From Janibacter melonis (GTDB lineage Bacteria > Actinomycetota > Actinomycetes > Actinomycetales > Dermatophilaceae), in assembly GCF_020567375.1 (NCBI RefSeq), contig NZ_JAJBZM010000002.1:915529-979528 (forward strand): DNA of 64,000 nucleotides, given 5' to 3'. Both the position numbers and the translations under genes were made by a program. Shown here piece by piece: positions 58,869-64,000 of this stretch. The first letter of the stretch is position 1. Each line of letters opens with the position of its first letter. A model generated the notes under the pieces. That model was not told the origin of the DNA, searched no databases, and worked only from the letters and a program-made list of their open reading frames with translations.

Positions 58869-60314
58869 TCAGGGGGTGAAGTAGACGGTCTTGTCGGTCG
58901 TGTAGAAGGTCATCATCGAGGCGCCGGCCTGCTCCTTGAAGGTCTGCGTCGACGAGTTCTTCATGCCGCCGAAGGGGGCGTTCATCGCCATGCCGTTCGT
59001 CGCCTGGTTGACCTTGACCAACCCGGTCTCGACGTCGTCGGCGAAGCGGATGGCCTGGCCGATGTCGGAGGTCACGAGACCGGCGGAGAGGCCGTACTCG
59101 GTGTTGTTGACCACCCGTACCGCCTCGTCGTACGAGCCGACGGTGATGAAGGCGAGGACGGGGGAGAAGATCTCCTCCTGCGCGAGGGCCGACAGCGGGT
59201 CGACGTCGCGGAAGATCGTCGGCCGCACGAAGTACCCGCCGCCGGCGGGCTCGGCCCGCTCGTCACCGGGGGTGACGAGCCGGGCGCCCTCGGCGGCCGC
59301 GCCGTCGACGTAGTGCTGGAACTTGTCGACCTGGGCGGCGTTCGCGAGGGGGCCGAAGGTGACCCCGTCGTCGAGACCGTTGCCGACCCGGGCGGCCTCG
59401 GCGACCTCGGCGAGACGTCGCACGAGCTCGTCGGCGACGGCCTCGTGCACGACGACGCGCGAGGTGCCGGTGCAGGCCTGCCCCGAGAGCCCGAAGGCCC
59501 CCTTCGCGATGATCCCCACCGCGCGGTCGAGGTCGGAGGTGTCGAGGACGACGAGGGCGTTCTTGCCGCCCATCTCGAGCTGGGTGCGCACCTCGGGCCC
59601 GCTCACCTCGTGGATCGCGGTGCCGACGGCGGTGGACCCGGTGAAGGTCACGGCGTGCACGTCGTCGTTGGCGACCATGGCCCGGCCGACCTCGGCGTGG
59701 CCGTGGACGAGGGCGAGCGCGCCGCCGGGGACGCCGGCCTGGACGAGCGCCTCGACGAGGCGCTGACCCATGAGGGGGGTGACCTCGCTGGGCTTGAAGA
59801 CGACCGCGTTGCCGGCGGCGAGCGCCGGGCCGAGCTTGCGCGAGGGGATGTTGAGGGGGAAGTTCCACGGCGTGATCGCGGCGACGACGCCGACCGGGCC
59901 GCGGCGGGTGAAGACGAGCGAGCCGTCGCCGGTGGGGAAGGTCTCTCCCGTCATCCGCAGCGCCTCGCCGGCGAAGAAGCGCAGGTTCTGCGGGGTGCGC
60001 GTGGCCTCCATCCGCGCCTCGGCGAGGGTCTTGCCCTCCTCGCGGACGAGCTCGACGGCGAGCTCCTCGGCCTGGGCGGCGAGGATGTCGGCCGCGGCGA
60101 CGAGGACGTCGGCCCGCTTCTCCGGCGCCGTGGCCGCCCACTCGTGCCGGTGCTGGGCGAGATGGGTGATCGCCTCGTCGACGTCGGCCGCGCTGGAGCA
60201 CGGGGCCACGGAGACGAGCTCGTCAGGTCGGGCGGGGTTGGTGCGCTCGAAGGATGCCCCTGAGCCCGGCCACACCCACTCCCCACCGATGAAGTTGCCC
60301 TTGAGTCGGGTCAC
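58869..60314 (-). CDS. NAD(P)-dependent aldehyde dehydrogenase
   Basis: A 481-residue ALDH. Key segments are AAITPWNFPLNIPSRK, the cofactor loop FTGSTAVG, the catalytic Glu in TQLEMGGKNALVV, the catalytic Cys in LSGQACTGTSR, and EEIFSPVLAF. It resembles the 2,5-dioxovalerate/succinate-semialdehyde/vanillin dehydrogenase range (ACTGTSR is typical of 2,5-dioxovalerate enzymes). GTG at 60314 overlaps the reductase stop by four bases. It should oxidise an aldehyde generated in this pathway to an acid. Confidence 0.94.
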   Translation of the reverse strand: MTRLKGNFIGGEWVWPGSGASFERTNPARPDELVSVAPCSSAADVDEAITHLAQHRHEWAATAPEKRADVLVAAADILAAQAEELAVELVREEGKTLAEARMEATRTPQNLRFFAGEALRMTGETFPTGDGSLVFTRRGPVGVVAAITPWNFPLNIPSRKLGPALAAGNAVVFKPSEVTPLMGQRLVEALVQAGVPGGALALVHGHAEVGRAMVANDDVHAVTFTGSTAVGTAIHEVSGPEVRTQLEMGGKNALVVLDTSDLDRAVGIIAKGAFGLSGQACTGTSRVVVHEAVADELVRRLAEVAEAARVGNGLDDGVTFGPLANAAQVDKFQHYVDGAAAEGARLVTPGDERAEPAGGGYFVRPTIFRDVDPLSALAQEEIFSPVLAFITVGSYDEAVRVVNNTEYGLSAGLVTSDIGQAIRFADDVETGLVKVNQATNGMAMNAPFGGMKNSSTQTFKEQAGASMMTFYTTDKTVYFTP

Positions 60315-61555
60315 GTCGCCGCTCCTTCCAGTGCGTCGAAGAGGTCGCGCTCGGGGTCGGCGAGGAGCTCGCGGGGGACCTCGAGACGCATGGTGACGAG
60401 CTCGCGGGCCAGGCCCACGGTGTCCTCGTCGTTGAGGGCGAAGACCGCCGCGACCGCGCCGTCCCGCAGGAAGAACGCCGTGAAGCGCTCGCCCTCGAGG
60501 TCGCCGCGCACGACCATCTCGTCGTCGGGCCGGGGGTGCCCGACGCCCTGGAGGTTGGCGCCGAACTGGTCCGACCAGTACCAGTGGGCGTCGCTGTTGG
60601 TCGTCTGGACGCCGAGCATCGACTGGGCGGCGACGGAGGCCTGCTTGCTCGCGTTGTCGAAGTGCTCGACGCGCACGCGGCCCTCGGCCTGGGGGTGCTC
60701 CTGGCAGGCGACGTCGCCCGCGGCCCACACCCCGGCCATGCTCGTGCGGCAGCTCGCGTCGACGAGGACGCCGTCGCCGCAGGCGATGCCGGAGCGCTCG
60801 GCGACCTCGGTGCTCGGGACGATGCCGATGGCGACGACCGCGAGGTCGGCGCGCACCTCGCCCGCGCTCGTCGTGACGACGACGCCGTCGGGCTCCTCGC
60901 GCAGCGACTCCACGCCTGTGCTCAGGCGCAGGTCGACGCCGTGCTCGCGCTGCAGCCGTGAGCACACGGCGCCGAGCCGGTCGCCGAGGGCGCGCTGCAT
61001 GGGCTGCCCGGCCGCCTCGACGACGGTGACCTCGAGGCCTGCGTCGCGGGCGGTCGAGGCGATCTCGGCGCCGATGAAGCCGCCGCCGACGACGACGAGC
61101 GAGCGGGCCGAGGCCATCGCGGTGCGCAGGCGGTCGGCGTCGTCGCGGGTACGCAGGTAGTGGACCCGCTCGCCGGCCGGGGCGCCGGGCAGCTCGCGGG
61201 GGGTCCCACCGGTGGCGAGGAGGACCGCGCCGGCGGGGATGCGCTCCCCGTCGGCGGTGACGACGACGAGAGACCCGGCGGGTCCCCCTTCGCCCTCCTC
61301 GACGCGCTCGACGGTCACGCCGGTGCGCACGGTGACGTCGTTGCCGTCGGTCCAGTCCTGCGGCAGGAGGTCGACGCTCGCGGCGGGGTCGGCGAGGTAG
61401 TCCTTCGACAGCGGCGGGCGCTGGTAGGGGCGGTGCGGCTCGCCGGCGAGGACGAGGACCGGGCCCTCGTACTTCTTGCGGCGCAGGGTGCGCACGGCGA
61501 CGGCCGCGCACTGCCCGCCGCCGACGACGACGACGCTGCTCGGGTGGGCGCTCAT
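60311..61555 (-). CDS. FAD-dependent ferredoxin reductase
   Basis: A 414-residue pyridine-nucleotide-disulfide-fold reductase. FAD binding is VVVVGGGQCAAVAVRTLR, NAD binding is LVVVGGGFIGAEIASTA, and the second FAD motif is GVWAAGDVACQ. The C-terminal domain is the reductase_C type of the BphA4/rhodocoxin-reductase family. It shuttles electrons from NADH to the Rieske proteins encoded on both sides. Its ATG overlaps the upstream Rieske stop by four bases. Confidence 0.94.
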   Translation of the reverse strand: MSAHPSSVVVVGGGQCAAVAVRTLRRKKYEGPVLVLAGEPHRPYQRPPLSKDYLADPAASVDLLPQDWTDGNDVTVRTGVTVERVEEGEGGPAGSLVVVTADGERIPAGAVLLATGGTPRELPGAPAGERVHYLRTRDDADRLRTAMASARSLVVVGGGFIGAEIASTARDAGLEVTVVEAAGQPMQRALGDRLGAVCSRLQREHGVDLRLSTGVESLREEPDGVVVTTSAGEVRADLAVVAIGIVPSTEVAERSGIACGDGVLVDASCRTSMAGVWAAGDVACQEHPQAEGRVRVEHFDNASKQASVAAQSMLGVQTTNSDAHWYWSDQFGANLQGVGHPRPDDEMVVRGDLEGERFTAFFLRDGAVAAVFALNDEDTVGLARELVTMRLEVPRELLADPERDLFDALEGAAT

Positions 61556-61899
61556 GCCGGCACCAGCCCCGAGAGCTCGGTCTTGTCTGCGGGGTCGAGG
61601 CTCACCGCGATGGCGCCGTCGTCCGAGACGCGCACCGCGTAGGTCGGCTGGCAGCCGTCCTGGTCGTCGGGCTCGCCGGTCTCGGGGTCGAACTTCCACT
61701 GGTGCCCGGGGCAGATGACCTTGCCGAAGAGGAGGGTGCCCTTGCTGAGGCGGCGCTCCTCGTGGACGCAGATGTCGTTGAGCGCGTAGACCTTGCCGCC
61801 GACCCAGAAGAGGGCGACGGGGGTGCCGTCGACCTCGACGGCCTTCTTCTTGCGCAGGCTGAGGTCCTTGACGCTCGCGACGTCGTGCCACTGGCCCAT
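61552..61899 (-). CDS. Rieske [2Fe-2S] ferredoxin-like protein
   Basis: A 115-residue NirD/BphF-like soluble Rieske protein. Ligands are in NDICVHEERRLS (CxH) and VICPGHQWKFDPETG (CxxH). The N-terminus MGQWHDVASVKDL is standard. It lies directly between the diiron oxidase and ferredoxin-reductase genes, suggesting it is the proximal electron donor to the oxidase. Confidence 0.93.
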   Translation of the reverse strand: MGQWHDVASVKDLSLRKKKAVEVDGTPVALFWVGGKVYALNDICVHEERRLSKGTLLFGKVICPGHQWKFDPETGEPDDQDGCQPTYAVRVSDDGAIAVSLDPADKTELSGLVPA

Positions 61900-61991
61900 G
61901 GGGTGCTCCTCGGTGATCTCGGGGCCGGGTACCGGCCGAAGGGTGCGACGAGGGCGGGCGCCGTGACCCGGCGCCCGCCCTGTCGGCTCGG

Positions 61992-62711
61992 TCAGGCGGC
62001 GACCCGACCGAGGTCCTCGGCGACATAGCTGTCGTAGAGGGCCTTGGTGTAGCTGAAGCGCATCTCGGCGCCGATCCGCACGTACTCGAGGCAGCGCTGC
62101 TGCAGCTCGGGGGTGTCGGCCCCCTCGAGGACGATCTGGTAGCCGCGCTCGCCGTGCACCTCGTCGGAGGTGATGTGGAGGTCGAAGAACTCGATCTCGT
62201 CCTCGTCGAAGCCGTACGTCTCACGCAGGGGGACGATCTGCTTCTTGTAGATCTGCGGGACCTGCGACTCGAGGCCGACGATGAGCGCCGCCGTCGCGAC
62301 GACGTAGTGCTCGCGGGAGGCGACCATGTAGCACCACGCCTGCAGGCCACGGGTCACGGCGTTCATGTTGCTCGGGTCCTCGACCCGCTCCTTCGTCGTG
62401 CCGCAGACCTCTGCGAAGCGGATGAGCAGGTCGGTGTGACGGATGTCGGCCAGCTCCTCCTCGTACATGTTCTGCAGGAGGAAGTCCTTGGCGTCCTGGT
62501 GGGTCTCGGGGGTGTTGGCGTACACCAGCCCGAGGTAGTCGGCGAAGGGGCCGACGTAGTGGTAGTGGTTCTCCGCCCAGCGGGCGAAGTGCTTGCGCTC
62601 GAGCTTGCCGTCAGCCCAGGCCTGGCTGAACGACGCGGTCGAGGCCTCGCGGCCCTTGATCGCGTCCTCGAGCGCGGCGCGGAAGTCTTCCTTCGACAGC
62701 AGATCTGCCAT
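61992..62711 (-). CDS. Heme-oxygenase-like diiron oxidase (CADD/PqqC/TenA superfamily)
   Basis: A 239-residue all-helical protein. Candidate metal ligands match the diiron HDO pattern: E85 and H92 (NMYEEELADIRHTD), E148 (VGLESQ), and H179-x3-D183-x2-H186 (DLHITSDEVHGERG). The spacing is the same as in Chlamydia CADD. PqqC and TenA lack this full set, so an oxygen-activating diiron enzyme is favoured over a thiaminase. The ATG at 62711 has AGGAAAAGG. It leads the seven-gene operon and is probably the entry oxygenase, with Rieske and reductase partners following. The substrate is unknown. Confidence 0.88.
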   Translation of the reverse strand: MADLLSKEDFRAALEDAIKGREASTASFSQAWADGKLERKHFARWAENHYHYVGPFADYLGLVYANTPETHQDAKDFLLQNMYEEELADIRHTDLLIRFAEVCGTTKERVEDPSNMNAVTRGLQAWCYMVASREHYVVATAALIVGLESQVPQIYKKQIVPLRETYGFDEDEIEFFDLHITSDEVHGERGYQIVLEGADTPELQQRCLEYVRIGAEMRFSYTKALYDSYVAEDLGRVAA

Positions 62712-62894
62712 GACGATCACCTTTTCCTCGACGTCTTCACGGGGGCCGGTGCTCTCGCTGCGGCCCTGGTGCGATACGACGACGCTAGGTGCGGCCGGGG
62801 GGTCGTCACCACGGTCAAGATGCACACGAATACGGCCTGATCGTCGTGCACATCCACCCGACCCCGGCGCGCCCGGGTTTGGGAGCATGCTCGG

Positions 62895-63644
62895 GTGAGC
62901 ACACCCGAGAGCACCCGTCCCGCCGACCCGCTGCCGGCGCCGCCCGCGAGCGAGGACGCCGAGCGTCGCGCCGCCGGCGAGCAGCTGCGCGCCGGCCTCG
63001 TCGTCGTCCTCGCGATCGCCAGCGGCGCGACCGACGCGCTGGGCTTCCTCGCGCTGGGCAACGCCTTCACGAGCGTCATGACGGGCAACATGGTCCTCTT
63101 CGGCGTCGCCGCCGCCCACGGCGACGGGTCGGAGATGCTCCTCACCGCGGTCGCCATCGGCGCCTTCGTCGCGGGCGCCGCGATCGGCGCCCGGATCGCC
63201 GGCGCCGCCGCACCGGGCGACCCGGTGTGGCCCCGCGCCGTCACCGTCGCCCTCGTCGTCGAGCTCGTCCTCTTCGCCGGCGTGAGCATCGCGTGGTGGG
63301 GCTTCGGGGCCGAGCCGCCCCGGGCCGCCTTCCTGCCGATGCTCGCCGCCGCGGCGGCCGCGCTCGGCCTGCAGTCGAGCGCGATCCAGCGCTTCGGCGT
63401 CTCGGGCCTGTCGACGACCTATCTCACCGGCACGCTGACGACCGTCGTCATCCGTCTCGTCTCCGGGCACGGCGTGCGCGCGGTCCGGCACTCGGCGCTC
63501 ATCCTCCTCGGGCTCGTCGTCGGCGCTGCGGCGATGGCCGGCCTGCTCGCGAGCGTGCCGATGCTCGCGCCGGTGCTGCTCGTCGGCACCGTCGGCTCGG
63601 TGCTCGTCGTCGTGCTCCTGCGCCGGGCGCTGGTGCACCGATGA
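62895..63644 (+). CDS. DUF1275 (YoaK family) membrane protein
   Basis: A 249-residue protein with six helices (about 33-245). DUF1275 hallmarks are SGATDALGFLALGNAFTSVM, TGNMVLFGV and LSTTYLTGTLTTVV. Family function is unknown, and a transporter role has been suggested. GTG is at 62895, next to the palindrome GAGCATGCTC (62883-62892). It is divergent from the diiron-oxidase operon, and its stop overlaps the next gene by four bases (ATGA). Confidence 0.9.
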   Translation: MSTPESTRPADPLPAPPASEDAERRAAGEQLRAGLVVVLAIASGATDALGFLALGNAFTSVMTGNMVLFGVAAAHGDGSEMLLTAVAIGAFVAGAAIGARIAGAAAPGDPVWPRAVTVALVVELVLFAGVSIAWWGFGAEPPRAAFLPMLAAAAAALGLQSSAIQRFGVSGLSTTYLTGTLTTVVIRLVSGHGVRAVRHSALILLGLVVGAAAMAGLLASVPMLAPVLLVGTVGSVLVVVLLRRALVHR

Positions 63645-64000
63645 GCCGCCACGTCGCACTCGGCGAGCTGCACCGCTTCGCCGCAGATGCCCTGCGGGCC
63701 GTCGGCATGTCCGTCGAGCACGCGGGCTGGACCGCGGACGGCCTCGTCTGGGCGGACGCGCACGACCTGCCGGCGCACGGGGTGTCGAGCAAGCTCGTCC
63801 AGTGCGTCGCCCGGGTGCGCGCCGGGGGCACCGACGCCACCGCACCGGTCGTCCCCGTGCTCGAGCGCCCCGCCTACGCGGTGCTCGACGCGTGCGACGG
63901 GTGGGGCCAGGTCGCCGGGACGGACGCGATGCGTCGCGCGGTCGCCAAGGCCGGGGCGCTCGGCGTCGGCGCCGTCTCGGTGCGGCGGACCTCCTCGGCC
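63641..64000 (+). CDS. Ldh_2 (malate/L-lactate/ureidoglycolate dehydrogenase family) oxidoreductase, partial
   Basis: The first 120 residues of a family whose members are about 340 long; the window ends inside the gene. The N-terminal region reads LGELHRFAADALRAVGMSVE, LVWADAHDLPAHGVSSKL and DGWGQVAGTDAMRRAV, all typical of the NAD(P)-dependent Ldh_2 fold. Such enzymes reduce or oxidise 2-hydroxy acids, including ureidoglycolate. It is coupled to DUF1275 by ATGA and probably continues the catabolic locus. Confidence 0.85.
   Translation, partial: MSRHVALGELHRFAADALRAVGMSVEHAGWTADGLVWADAHDLPAHGVSSKLVQCVARVRAGGTDATAPVVPVLERPAYAVLDACDGWGQVAGTDAMRRAVAKAGALGVGAVSVRRTSSA

Noticed and set aside
398-62550. 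CGAAGGGG considered as a KOPS/FtsK-orienting motif
   Set aside because: Copies are almost equal on the two strands through the window, whereas polar motifs should be strongly skewed unless the window straddles the terminus.
61992-62711. Calling the helical protein a TenA thiaminase or a PqqC synthase
   Set aside because: It carries a full diiron HDO ligand set and lies with Rieske and ferredoxin-reductase genes, not thi or pqq genes.
49854-62853. TGCACA/TGTGCA considered as a PucR box shared by three intergenic regions
   Set aside because: A six-base motif of this composition is expected about 16 times in 64 kb by chance. Only the spaced repeat at 49854-49883 is retained as a weak site.

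Overview
The window is GC-rich (roughly 72 percent by eye) DNA with dense, mostly four-base-overlapping (ATGA/GTGA) gene starts, frequent GTG starts and several apparently leaderless genes. Gene content (DUF5926, DUF4446, GT87 and MptB-like GT-C mannosyltransferases, RGG-tailed DEAD-box helicase, PucR regulators, fused circularly permuted ATP-grasp/alpha-E) points to an actinomycete, plausibly Intrasporangiaceae (Janibacter-like). That placement is inference. The first 95 bases are nearly pure C and look like a contig edge or sequencing artefact. No tRNA, rRNA, CRISPR, IS element or prophage was found.

Left part (249-11494): a TetR repressor diverges from a MarR-DHA2 efflux operon across palindromic operators; then a pirin, a DUF4232-type membrane protein, and a minus-strand sensor kinase / response regulator / ABC ATPase / FtsX-type permease operon, followed by a RsbW-like ATP-binding protein. 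11525-20089 holds DUF5926, a GT2 transferase, two polyprenyl-phosphate-sugar-dependent GT-C/GT87 membrane transferases around an AP-like membrane protein, DUF4446, and pheA. Three large palindromes lie inside coding sequence here (13951, 17995, 20062).

Middle (20147-35588): a short family III CoA-transferase; a three-gene minus operon of N-formylglutamate-amidohydrolase-like protein, QEGLA/DUF1704 metallopeptidase and glutathione-synthetase-like ATP-grasp; then a five-gene minus operon of ATP-grasp/alpha-E fusion, transglutaminase, patatin, PlsC acyltransferase and HSL-type hydrolase. Next come a DUF4352 protein, a second two-component system, and an ArsR-MFS pair.

35795-47906: a DEAD-box helicase; a lower-GC caspase-like DUF6642 gene bracketed by two near-identical 54-bp hairpins; a PEP-mutase-like enzyme, an SDR, a Rho_N protein and a thioesterase; then a B12-binding MerR (CarH/LitR type) beside a lipid-modification operon containing a single-chain amine oxidase-DUF1365-CFA-synthase fusion with an SDR and an SRPBCC protein.

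48188-64000 looks like one catabolic locus: two paralogous transporters, an MFS carrier, a PucR activator, GlcG/HbpS, DUF2294, isochorismatase, and a seven-gene minus operon (heme-oxygenase-like diiron oxidase, Rieske, ferredoxin reductase, aldehyde dehydrogenase, Rieske, gamma-glutamyltransferase, RidA), with DUF1275 and an Ldh_2 dehydrogenase at the edge. The substrate is unknown. Across the whole window the octamer CGAAGGGG is strongly over-represented on both strands (about 59 hand-counted copies).
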